NCBI GenBank assembly: GCA_947494435.1
Contig: CANLUY010000001.1
Location: 610,001-674,000, forward strand
DNA from: an uncultured Litoreibacter sp.
GTDB lineage: Bacteria > Pseudomonadota > Alphaproteobacteria > Rhodobacterales > Rhodobacteraceae
Length of the DNA: 64,000 bases
Direction of reading: 5' to 3'
Part shown: piece by piece, positions 1-7,385 of the stretch
How positions within the stretch are numbered: position 1 is the stretch's first letter
Layout of the letters: every line of letters starts with the position of its first letter
Program-made: the position numbers and the translations under genes
The notes under the pieces: model-generated
The model's input: the letters and a program-made list of their open reading frames with translations, nothing else
The model's database searches: none
What the model was told of the DNA's origin: nothing

Positions 1-40
1 GCCAGCGTTCGTTCTGAGCCAGGATCAAACTCTCAAGTTG
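1..40 (-). rRNA. 16S ribosomal RNA, 5' end (partial)
   Basis: Read on the minus strand, these bases are the highly conserved 5' end of bacterial 16S rRNA: the universal 27F primer site (AGAGTTTGATCCTGGCTCAG) followed by GAACGAACGCTGGC, the form typical of alphaproteobacteria. Only about 40 nucleotides are inside the window; the gene continues past the left edge. The mature 5' end is placed near position 40 by similarity to alphaproteobacterial 16S (CAACTTGAGAG). Confidence 0.95.
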
Positions 41-433
41 AAAAGCATTTGCATGCTTAACCTTGACGTCGAACCTCTGCACATATCAATCAACACGCCT
101 TACTGAAACGTGCTGACCATTCTTTCTGTTTGTTGTGCTTGAAGTTATCAAAGATAACTAGAAGCCGTCCAAACAGTGAAGCTGACCTTACTATAATCGG
201 CCGAAGCCTAAGTAAGTCGATATGAAAGAGGTTGATCCATCGAAATGGCCAAACCGCCCACATATCTCTTCAGTTACTATCAATTTCAAAGAGCGCAGAG
301 ACAAAAACCAACCGAAGCGCCTAATCTTGTTTGGCGCGCCAGCCTGCATAAGTCTCTGTTATTGTTCCGCTTTCTTGACCGTGTGGCCCGTCTGGCGCCC
401 CGTTGGTGCATCTCTGCGCCGCCGGTGAAGTGG
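41..433 (-). other. rRNA operon leader with boxA-like elements
   Basis: Untranslated leader between the putative rrn promoter and 16S. On the minus strand it contains GCTCTTTGA at 286-294, close to the boxA antitermination consensus (TGCTCTTTAACA), and a perfect inverted repeat GTTATC-AAA-GATAAC at 144-158. The short open frames here overlap the leader and show no protein-like features, so they are not called as genes. Confidence 0.6.
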
Positions 434-462
434 GTTCTAGGCCCAGTGGCCGGTCCCCGCAA
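434..462 (-). promoter_or_regulatory. Putative rRNA operon promoter
   Basis: On the minus strand TTGCGG (457-462) is separated by exactly 17 bases from TAGAAC (434-439), a plausible -35/-10 pair for the housekeeping sigma factor. An A-rich stretch lies just upstream (about 463-500), as in UP-element-boosted rRNA promoters. The call rests on spacing, orientation and proximity to 16S. Confidence 0.5.
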
Positions 463-621
463 CCACTTTTTTGCCTATCGCCGCATTTTTTTGCCACTTT
501 TTCTGTAGTTCGTTTATTTTCAATGACTTAGATCGGTATTTCTTTGGCAAAAACCTTCAATTCCCGCACCGAAACGCTTCTTCCCTTAGGGCATTTACCA
601 AGGTTTTCGGGCTTTTCCACA

Positions 622-721
622 GACTCACCCGATGAAATGGGGACAAATCACCCAGACTCGCCCCGGATTCAGGGGACTCACCCTCCGATTCACCGGAATC
701 GCCGACTCGCAAATCAGAATC
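622..721. other. Dense cluster of GANTC (CcrM-type) sites
   Basis: Eight GANTC sequences lie within 100 bases, starting at 622, 655, 666, 675, 687, 696, 704 and 717. Chance would give fewer than one. GANTC is the target of the cell-cycle adenine methyltransferase CcrM in most alphaproteobacteria. Two of the sites form an inverted repeat CGATTC-ACCG-GAATCG at 686-701, and a DnaA-box-like TTTTCCACA lies just before the cluster (near 614-622). The stretch lies between the rRNA promoter and the 3' end of msrQ and has no convincing gene. Confidence 0.6.
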
Positions 722-762
722 GCCGGATGCAATTCGCCAATTTTGGGGAAATGACGCCAGAA

Positions 763-1416
763 TTAGGCGCGAGCGGACACCTTGAGGTGCTTCTTCACGC
801 GGAATCCCAGAAGAACACAGATCGCGCCCAGATAGATCAGTGCCTCAGTCTCCCAAACGCGCTGCATCATCACGTAATGCACGCCACCCAGCAGGATCGC
901 GGGATAGGCAAGCTTGTGCAGCTTTTGCCAAGCCACCGGCCCCAGCTTCTTGATCGCCGCATTGTTCGACGTCACCGCCAGCGGGATCAGCAGAAGCAGC
1001 GACAGCATTCCAATCGTCATAAAGGGGCGCTTTAGAATATCGGTCCAAATCTCAGCCCAGCGCCATTGCAGATCAAGCCAGGCCCAGATGGCCAGATGCA
1101 GAAACGCATAGAAGAAGGTGAGCAGCCCCAGCGGACGCCGGAACTTGATCAGCTTCAGCCGGAATTGGTCCCGCAAAACAGAAATCAGCAAAGTCGCAAC
1201 AAAGAACTGGATTGCCAGTTCCCCCAACCACCGCTCAATCGTCTTGACCGGATCAATCCCAAGGGAGCCACCAAACAGGTCGACCCCCTGAAACGCCAAA
1301 ACGGTTCCCACTATTATATAGAGACCCGGCGCAGCCCCTACCAAATAGATCAGCCATTTGGGAATGGGACGCAGAACGGCATTGATCCGTTCCGATGGTG
1401 TCAGGGCGTGGCTCAT
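763..1416 (-). CDS. msrQ: MsrQ, heme-binding membrane subunit of the MsrPQ methionine sulfoxide reductase
   Basis: This 217-residue integral membrane protein has about six hydrophobic segments and belongs to the ferric-reductase-like transmembrane family (YedZ/MsrQ). The family binds heme b and passes electrons from the respiratory chain or flavin reductase to periplasmic MsrP, which repairs oxidised methionine. Conserved histidines lie in the membrane segments (FLHLAIWAW, KLHKLAYPA, GGVHYVM). The start codon overlaps the stop of the upstream MerF-like gene (ATGA), and msrP is two genes upstream, so all three are probably one transcript. Length matches the family. Confidence 0.93.
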   Translation of the reverse strand: MSHALTPSERINAVLRPIPKWLIYLVGAAPGLYIIVGTVLAFQGVDLFGGSLGIDPVKTIERWLGELAIQFFVATLLISVLRDQFRLKLIKFRRPLGLLTFFYAFLHLAIWAWLDLQWRWAEIWTDILKRPFMTIGMLSLLLLIPLAVTSNNAAIKKLGPVAWQKLHKLAYPAILLGGVHYVMMQRVWETEALIYLGAICVLLGFRVKKHLKVSARA

Positions 1417-1622
1417 GCCTTACTCTGGCGCAATCTTATGAACGAAGCGACAAGGATTACGACGCCAATCAGAAAGAGTGGCATCGCCACCACGTCGATC
1501 CAGCCCACAAAGGTCGCCAAGCCCAAAGCGGTGAGCCCGCTGACGGCAACCAATGTAAAGCAGCACAGACCGCCGATCACTGCGGCACCAAGCCCGATCA
1601 GAAACCAGCGGTCGCGCAGCAT
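1413..1622 (-). CDS. MerF-like small membrane protein
   Basis: This 69-residue protein has two predicted membrane helices. Residues about 17-25 carry GGLCCFTLV, the vicinal cysteine motif (CCF) of the mercury transporter MerF, followed by the LTALGLATFVGWIDVVAMP segment typical of that family. The second cysteine pair found at the C-terminus of classical MerF is absent. The gene is wedged between msrP and msrQ with one-base (TGATG) and ATGA overlaps, so it is translationally coupled to the methionine sulfoxide repair system, not to a mer operon. Homology to MerF is fairly clear; mercury transport is not established, and a copper or redox role is equally possible. Confidence 0.75.
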   Translation of the reverse strand: MLRDRWFLIGLGAAVIGGLCCFTLVAVSGLTALGLATFVGWIDVVAMPLFLIGVVILVASFIRLRQSKA

Positions 1623-2536
1623 CAGAAGTTTTTCGTCAGGTCCATGCCTTCGTAAAGGCCAGCGACTTCATCGGCATATCCGTTGAACATCTGTGTTGGG
1701 ATACGCTTGGCCAAAAGCCCGCCACCGACGCGACGCTCAGACGCCTGAGACCACCTTGGGTGATCCACCTCAGGGTTCACATTACTGTAGAAGCCGTATT
1801 CGCGCGGCTGGATCATGTTCCAGCTCGCCTCAGGCTGCTTATCCGTCAGCGTGATCTTCACTATCGACTTGATGGATTTGAACCCGTATTTCCACGGCAC
1901 CACCAAACGCATCGGCGCGCCGTTCTGGTTTGGGATGTCTTTGCCATAAATGCCCGTCGCCATAATCGTCAGCGGATGCATCGCCTCGTCCAGACGCAGA
2001 CCTTCACGGTAGGGCCATGGCACAAAATTGCGCTTCTGGCCCCACATCTCTTCCGGACGGACGAGCGTTTCGAACGCCACATATTTCGCGCCGGATTGCA
2101 CACCGGCCATATTCAGCAAATCCGCCAGTTCAAACCCGTTCCACGGGATGACCATCGACCACGCCTCGACACAACGGAACCGGTAAATCCGTTCCTCCAC
2201 CGTCATCGCGGCCATGATATCCTCAAAAGAGTAATCACCGGGCTTGTCGACCATGCCCCCGATCTCGACCTTCCAAGGGGATGTCGTCAAAGCGCCCGCA
2301 TATTCCGCCGGATCACTTTTGCCCGTGCCGAACTCGTAGAAGTTATTGTAGTTCGTGATCTCGTCCCACGTATTCGGCTCTTCTTTGGTCGAATAGTTCG
2401 ACGCTGCGAAGGCAGGCCCCGCAATCCCACCTGCAACCATAGCCGCACTACCCGCCATAAAGGCGCGACGGTTCAGGAAGACGTTTTCAGGTGTAACGTC
2501 CGACCAAGTAAGATCAGACTTAAAACGATGTGCCAT
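1622..2536 (-). CDS. msrP: MsrP, periplasmic protein-methionine-sulfoxide reductase (molybdoenzyme)
   Basis: This 304-residue protein has a twin-arginine signal (Arg23-Arg24 followed by [13 protein letters not shown] and a cleavage-like AFA), consistent with Tat export after molybdopterin insertion. It belongs to the sulfite-oxidase-fold family; Cys122 in YRFRCVEAW is the expected molybdenum ligand. Family members reduce methionine-S- and R-sulfoxides in periplasmic proteins using electrons from MsrQ. A good Shine-Dalgarno (AGGAGG) precedes the ATG. It is the first gene of the msrP / MerF-like / msrQ operon. Confidence 0.95.
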   Translation of the reverse strand: MAHRFKSDLTWSDVTPENVFLNRRAFMAGSAAMVAGGIAGPAFAASNYSTKEEPNTWDEITNYNNFYEFGTGKSDPAEYAGALTTSPWKVEIGGMVDKPGDYSFEDIMAAMTVEERIYRFRCVEAWSMVIPWNGFELADLLNMAGVQSGAKYVAFETLVRPEEMWGQKRNFVPWPYREGLRLDEAMHPLTIMATGIYGKDIPNQNGAPMRLVVPWKYGFKSIKSIVKITLTDKQPEASWNMIQPREYGFYSNVNPEVDHPRWSQASERRVGGGLLAKRIPTQMFNGYADEVAGLYEGMDLTKNF

Positions 2537-2649
2537 TGGGGCCTCCTAACTTCGGTTCCGCAACCCTATGGCCCTGTTCCGCCGATCCACAAAGCAAAAC
2601 TGTCGGATCTCACGAATTTGTTGGCGAAACGTGTAATCCCGTGCGACAG

Positions 2650-4134
2650 CTAAGACACCCGGTCCGGATAGAGCACATCCAATGGAACAGACTTTCCGCT
2701 ATCCTGCACGATCCGCACATGTTCGCGCCTTAACCGGCGCGGCTCGGCCACGCCTACGGAATGCGCAATCGTCTCGACCTCTTTGACGATGTTCTTCGCA
2801 TAGAGCGCCACCTTCTTATACTTGTCTTGTGGCACCAGCCCCTTTTGAAACCGTGGATCATGGGTCGTGATGCCGGTGGGACAGGTGTTCTTGTTGCACT
2901 TCATCGCCTGAATGCATCCGAGCGAGAACATGAACCCGCGCGCACTGGTCACAAAATCAGCCCCCGCCGCTAAAGCCCACGCCACATCACCGGGCACCAT
3001 CAGCTTGGCGCTCGCGATCAACCTGATCCGCTCCTTCAACCCGTATTCACGCAGCAAGCCTGCAACCTCAGGCAGCGCCTCGCGAATGGTGACGCCCACC
3101 AAATCCATCAATGGCAAGGGCGACGCACCCGTCCCGCCCTCGCCACCATCCAAGGTAATAAAGTCCGGCGCAAACGCCTCCCCCCGCCGCTTCACCGTAT
3201 CAAGCAAATCCCGAAACGGCTGGTCAGCGCCGAACACGGTCTTGATCCCCGCAGGTTTACCCGTGACCTCACGAATATGGGCGAGCATATCCAGCAGGTC
3301 ATCCCAGTCATCAATTTCGATATGGCGGTTCGGGCTGATACTGTCCTGCCCCGCATCAATCCCGCGTATCTTCGCAATCTCTGCGGTGATTTTCGCACCT
3401 GGCAGAATGCCGCCCTTGCCGGGCTTTGCCCCCTGCGCCAGCTTCAACTCGAACATCTTCACCTGTTCATGGGCCGCGACCTCTCGTAGCTTGTCATCAT
3501 CCAAGCGGCCTTCTTTATCGCGCACACCGTATTTCGCCGTGCCGATCTGAAACACAATATCCGCGCCGCCTTCCAAGTGATACGGGCTCAGGCCGCCCTC
3601 GCCCGTATTCATCCAAATGCCCGCCTCTTTCGCCCCTTGGCTCAGCGATAAAACGGCAGGCTTCGAAATCGCCCCGTAACTCATGCCAGAGATGTTAAAG
3701 AAGGACCCCGCCACATAAGGCTGCCTTGCCCCTGCCCCGATCATCATCGGTTCTGACTTCGCAAACTGATTGTCGAGCGGAGGGAATGGCGCATTCACAA
3801 ACAAGGGCGTGCCCACCACAGCCAAATTCCGTGTCGAGCCAAAGGCCACCGTATTGCCCTTGCCGGATACCGCCCGTTTCACCCAATCCCGCTGCGCCCG
3901 ATTGAACGGCAATTCCTCGCGGTCCATCGCAAAGAAATACTGCCGGAAAAATTCGCCCAGCTCAGTGAAGATGTGCCGGAACCGCCCGATCACCGGATAG
4001 TTGCGCCTGACCGCATCCTCCGTCTGTGCGCGGTCGATGATAAACAGCACCACAACCACCAAGGCCGCAACACCCACGACCAACACAAAGCCGAATGCAA
4101 GGATCTGAATGACCCATCCTGCCCAATCCATCAT
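2650..4134 (-). CDS. FMN-binding glutamate synthase family protein, membrane-anchored
   Basis: The 494 residues start with one hydrophobic helix (about residues 6-32) followed by a domain matching the FMN/Fe-S synthase part of glutamate synthase. Visible signatures are GGEGGTGASP in the flavin barrel and CIQAMKCNKNTCPTG, the cysteine cluster for a [3Fe-4S] centre. The glutaminase domain of true GltB is missing, as in other stand-alone members of this family, so the substrate is unknown. Those proteins are sometimes membrane-anchored oxidoreductases. The gene is divergent from the VWA gene at 4239. Confidence 0.88.
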   Translation of the reverse strand: MMDWAGWVIQILAFGFVLVVGVAALVVVVLFIIDRAQTEDAVRRNYPVIGRFRHIFTELGEFFRQYFFAMDREELPFNRAQRDWVKRAVSGKGNTVAFGSTRNLAVVGTPLFVNAPFPPLDNQFAKSEPMMIGAGARQPYVAGSFFNISGMSYGAISKPAVLSLSQGAKEAGIWMNTGEGGLSPYHLEGGADIVFQIGTAKYGVRDKEGRLDDDKLREVAAHEQVKMFELKLAQGAKPGKGGILPGAKITAEIAKIRGIDAGQDSISPNRHIEIDDWDDLLDMLAHIREVTGKPAGIKTVFGADQPFRDLLDTVKRRGEAFAPDFITLDGGEGGTGASPLPLMDLVGVTIREALPEVAGLLREYGLKERIRLIASAKLMVPGDVAWALAAGADFVTSARGFMFSLGCIQAMKCNKNTCPTGITTHDPRFQKGLVPQDKYKKVALYAKNIVKEVETIAHSVGVAEPRRLRREHVRIVQDSGKSVPLDVLYPDRVS

Positions 4135-4238
4135 ATCACGCGTCCTTCTTCCGGTGGCCCAATCAACTTCGCATGTCTCACCCCAGAGGCAACCCCATCC
4201 CGTAGACAGGCCAACACATTCCTGTCAGCCTGACGGCT

Positions 4239-4937
4239 ATGTTCAAAGCCACGTTCTTATCGACCCTGATCGCAACGCAAGCCGCCGCCAATTGCGCGTC
4301 AGACGCGATGATTGTCTTTGACGGCTCCAGTTCCATGTCCGCGATTGATCTCAGGATTGAAACCCCACGCATCAAAGACGCCCGCAAAGCCATCCGCCGC
4401 GCCCTGCCGCAGGTTGAGCAATTCCGAAACATCGGCCTGATCACCTACGGCCCCGGCCCAAAAGACGGATGCTCCAACATCGAACTCAGGCTTGCACCCC
4501 AGCCCGATGCCGCCCTGCCCATCATTATGGAAATCGACGCCCTCACGCCCAACGGAATGACGCCGCTGACGGCCTCCGTCGAACGCGCAGCAAACGCGCT
4601 GGACTATCGCAACAAGCCCGCCACCATCGTGCTTGTCACCGACGGCAATGAAACCTGCGGCGGCACGCCCTGCGCGCTTGGCCGTACATTAAACGCGCAC
4701 GCCCAAGACCTGACGATCCATGTGATCGGCTTTAAGTTCCGCTTTGATTTCTTCGGTTGGAACAACCCCGAGCAAGACACGAGCGAGAGCAAGCAGACCG
4801 TTGCCAAATGCCTCGCCGATGAAACCCAAGGCACCTACAGCTCCCCCGAAAGTGTCGAGGCGCTTGTCGACGCCTTGAACGCCACCCTTGGCTGCGCACT
4901 TATCGGAACTGCCCCACGGATTACCGAACACGGCTAA
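4239..4937 (+). CDS. Secreted VWA domain protein
   Basis: This 232-residue protein starts with a short signal peptide (FKATFLSTLIATQAAA, cleavage near ANC) followed by a von Willebrand factor A domain. The metal-binding MIDAS motif is intact: FDGSSSMS (DxSxS), with NGMTPLT as the threonine loop and LVTDGNETC as the aspartate loop. Paired cysteines are consistent with periplasmic disulfides. VWA domains bind proteins through a divalent metal; the partner is unknown. The gene stands alone, divergent from the glutamate synthase-like gene. Confidence 0.85.
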   Translation: MFKATFLSTLIATQAAANCASDAMIVFDGSSSMSAIDLRIETPRIKDARKAIRRALPQVEQFRNIGLITYGPGPKDGCSNIELRLAPQPDAALPIIMEIDALTPNGMTPLTASVERAANALDYRNKPATIVLVTDGNETCGGTPCALGRTLNAHAQDLTIHVIGFKFRFDFFGWNNPEQDTSESKQTVAKCLADETQGTYSSPESVEALVDALNATLGCALIGTAPRITEHG

Positions 4938-5129
4938 CGCGACACCGCCGACATATGGTTTCCTTGGAAGGGTTTCGCGCAAAATCTCGGGATGCAAGAA
5001 GACAGATGGACTGGCAAAAAGAACTGCGCGACCCAGAGGCACGGGCGCGGTGCGATTTATCAATGCACTACAGTTCCTCAAAATCGGTATGAGCTGGGTG
5101 GCGTCGCCAGGGTTGTATTATTTTGATAT

Positions 5130-5145
5130 TTCTATAATTATAGAA
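5130..5145 (+). promoter_or_regulatory. Putative ArsR operator overlapping the -10 box
   Basis: TTCTATAATTATAGAA is a perfect 16-base palindrome ending two bases before the arsR-family start codon at 5148. It contains TATAAT (5133-5138), a perfect -10 hexamer, so a bound repressor would block RNA polymerase directly. The predicted transcription start would fall at or next to the ATG and no Shine-Dalgarno is visible, suggesting a leaderless transcript. Confidence 0.6.
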
Positions 5146-5147
5146 TC

Positions 5148-5483
5148 ATGAAAACATTTGATGCGCCCGATATCACCCTCGTTGAAGCCGCCAGCGCCTA
5201 TGCCGCGCTCGGATCAGAGCAACGCCTTGCGCTGTTGCGCCACCTCACCCGTGCAGGCGATGACGGGATGAGCATCGGTACATTGGGCGATGCCACCGGC
5301 ATTTCCGGCGCAAATCTGACGCATCACCTGAAAATTCTGACCCAAGCGGGCTTGATCAAACAGGTCAAACAAGGCCGCTCCATCATCTGTGCGGCTGCTG
5401 ACTATGCGACGTTCAAACGGCTCAATGATTTTCTAATGGCGGAATGCTGTGCCGATCTGCCGGAAGGTCACCATCATGACTGA
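5148..5483 (+). CDS. ArsR-family metal-responsive repressor
   Basis: This 111-residue winged-helix protein has the ArsR core: ALGSEQRLALLRHL, then the recognition helix region TGISGANLTHHLKIL and the wing VKQGRSIICAA. The C-terminus is rich in possible metal ligands (AECCADLPEGHHHD), suggesting sensing of a soft or transition metal. It overlaps the following permease gene by 8 bases, so it very likely autoregulates and controls that transporter through the palindrome just upstream. The inducing metal cannot be told from sequence. Confidence 0.9.
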   Translation: MKTFDAPDITLVEAASAYAALGSEQRLALLRHLTRAGDDGMSIGTLGDATGISGANLTHHLKILTQAGLIKQVKQGRSIICAAADYATFKRLNDFLMAECCADLPEGHHHD

Positions 5484-6498
5484 TCTCACCCAAACGCCCA
5501 TCCGCGCGGCATGGAAGCTACCGAAAGTCTGGCTGGTTATTCTATCTATCCCGCTTCTGCTGGCGATTTTTGACCCCGCGCAGGTTGGCCCAACCCTGAA
5601 ATTTACCGCTGAAGCCTTCGGTCACACTGCCATCTTCATCGCCTTTGCGGTCCTCGCCATTGGCTACCTCAAAGCCACCGGCGCTGAAGCTGTCGTCACA
5701 AAAGCCTTCCAAGGCCGTGAGGTACGGATGATCTTTCTCGCCGCAGTTCTCGGCGGCGTCTCCCCCTTCTGTTCCTGCGAAGTCATTCCGTTCATCGCCG
5801 CTCTCCTGGTCGCAGGCGCCCCGCTCTCTGCCGTCATGGCGTTTTGGCTTTCGTCTCCCCTGATGGACCCCGCCATGTTCCTGATCACATCCGGCACACT
5901 CGGCTTCGACTTCGCCATCGCAAAAACCCTCGCCGCCGTTGGTCTGGGCCTCTTCGGCGGGTTCGCTGTCAAAACCCTCGCACGTACGCCTGTCTTCACC
6001 GACCCCCTACGCCCCGCGTCACAGGGCGGCGGGTGCGGCTGCGGATCGCCCTTCAAAGGCACGCCGCAATGGCAGTTCTGGTCGGAGCCCAAACGCCGCG
6101 CCGTCTTCAAAGACACTGTCCTTGAAAACGCGATGTTCCTCGGCAAGTGGCTGCTGCTGGCCTACCTCCTTGAAAGCCTGATGCTGACCTACATTCCCGC
6201 CGATTGGATCGGCACGTTTCTGGGCGGTACCGGCATCGGTCCGATCATCCTCGGCGCTTTGGTCGGCGCGCCCGCCTACCTCAACGGCTATGCCGCCGTG
6301 CCGCTGGTCGACGCGCTTCTCGCCCAAGGCATGAGCACCGGGGCCGCCATGTCCTTCATGCTTGCGGGCGGTGTCAGTTGCATCCCCGCCGCCGTCGCCG
6401 TCTGGGCCCTCGTCAAGCCGCGCGTCTTCGCCGCCTATCTCGGCTTCGCCTTCGTCGGATCCGTGGCCGCCGGACTGGTTTGGGCCCTGCTTGCCTGA
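5476..6498 (+). CDS. Permease of the SO_0444/ArsP-like metal efflux family
   Basis: This polytopic membrane protein (340 residues from the ATG at 5476) belongs to the DUF318/COG0701 permease family. The family hallmark is visible as PFCSCEVIPFI in an early helix, with a mirror-image half later (GGVSCIPAAVAV) typical of internal duplication. A cysteine/glycine-rich cytoplasmic loop (GGGCGCGSPF) may bind metal. Related proteins export copper/zinc or organoarsenicals. I chose 5476 over an ATG 27 bases earlier because GGAAGGT lies at proper distance before it. It is co-transcribed with the ArsR gene. Confidence 0.85.
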   Translation: MTDLTQTPIRAAWKLPKVWLVILSIPLLLAIFDPAQVGPTLKFTAEAFGHTAIFIAFAVLAIGYLKATGAEAVVTKAFQGREVRMIFLAAVLGGVSPFCSCEVIPFIAALLVAGAPLSAVMAFWLSSPLMDPAMFLITSGTLGFDFAIAKTLAAVGLGLFGGFAVKTLARTPVFTDPLRPASQGGGCGCGSPFKGTPQWQFWSEPKRRAVFKDTVLENAMFLGKWLLLAYLLESLMLTYIPADWIGTFLGGTGIGPIILGALVGAPAYLNGYAAVPLVDALLAQGMSTGAAMSFMLAGGVSCIPAAVAVWALVKPRVFAAYLGFAFVGSVAAGLVWALLA

Positions 6499-6725
6499 CG
6501 CAAAGGTCAACCAATCCAAGCGGAAATCGGGAAAATAGGGACAATTCGGCACCTGTTTTCCGCCCATTCACCGCATCTTTACCCAAATGGCGTTGAAAAA
6601 CATAAGGCGGCTCAGACATAGTGCGGTCTTAACGAAGGGTTAACAATACGCCCGACCCCGCAGGCATGCTAAAAGCCGGAAAGAAGCGGGGCAGGCAGAG
6701 GCATATCCGAGGTGGGCACAGCCCG

Positions 6726-7385
6726 ATGATTGAGTTTCGTGAGGTCAGCAAGTCCTTTTGGACCGGCACACAGCGCAAGGTGATCCTTGACCGCGCCTCT
6801 TTCCGCGTGGAGTTGGGCAATTCCATGGGCATCCTCGCCCCCAACGGCACCGGCAAAACCACCCTGATCAACATGATGGCGGGTCTCGAAAAGCCCGATG
6901 AGGGGGAGATCGTCAGAACCTCCCGTATCTCTTTCCCGCTGGGCTTTATGGGCGGCGTTGTTCCCAAACACACAGCCACCGAAAACTGCCGCTATATCGC
7001 GCGGCTCTACTCGCTGGATCCCGACTATATCGAAGCCTTCTGCCGCTACCTTTGCGGGCTGAAGGAATATTTCGACATGCCCGTGGGCACCTATTCCCAA
7101 GGGATGAAGGCGCGCTTCACCTTCGCTTTGATGCTCGCGCTGGAATTTGACATCTACCTGATTGACGAGGGCATGCCCGCTACAACAGATGTCGAATTTA
7201 ACCGAAAAGCAGGATCGATCCTGAAAGATCGCCTGAAGACATCGACGCTTGTCGTGGTCAGCCACCAAGCCGAAACACTGGAAAAATTCTGTCGATCCGC
7301 AGCCGTTCTGCTGAATGGAAAGCTGCACATGTTCGACACGTTGGAAGAGGCGAAAAGGCTCTATGAGTACGAAACCCAAAGCTAA
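6726..7385 (+). CDS. kpsT: Capsular polysaccharide export ATP-binding protein (KpsT-like)
   Basis: This 219-residue ABC ATPase is of the polysaccharide-export type. Walker A is APNGTGKTTL, the signature is YSQGMKARFTF (in place of LSGGQ, as in KpsT) and Walker B is FDIYLIDEG. It would energise export of a capsule or related Kdo-linked polysaccharide with a KpsM permease, which is not in this window. The start at 6726 (MIEFREVSK) matches the family; an ATG 60 bases upstream would add a non-homologous leader. It overlaps the KpsE-like gene by 23 bases. Confidence 0.9.
   Translation: MIEFREVSKSFWTGTQRKVILDRASFRVELGNSMGILAPNGTGKTTLINMMAGLEKPDEGEIVRTSRISFPLGFMGGVVPKHTATENCRYIARLYSLDPDYIEAFCRYLCGLKEYFDMPVGTYSQGMKARFTFALMLALEFDIYLIDEGMPATTDVEFNRKAGSILKDRLKTSTLVVVSHQAETLEKFCRSAAVLLNGKLHMFDTLEEAKRLYEYETQS

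Noticed and set aside
222-508. Overlapping short plus-strand ORFs near the left edge
   Set aside because: They lie within the rRNA leader and promoter on the opposite strand and show no protein-like features.
544-1035. 163-codon plus-strand frame
   Set aside because: It runs through the GANTC cluster and antisense to msrQ; the translation is low-complexity and Arg/Gln/His-rich, typical of a shadow frame.
1760-2653. 297-codon plus-strand frame
   Set aside because: Antisense to msrP, His/Arg-rich with no domain; a shadow of a GC-rich gene.
2912-3550. 212-codon plus-strand frame
   Set aside because: Antisense to the glutamate synthase-like gene, Ser/Pro/Arg-rich with no recognisable motif.
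6019-6567. 182-codon minus-strand frame
   Set aside because: Antisense to the metal permease; Gly/Asp-rich composition comes from reversed membrane codons.
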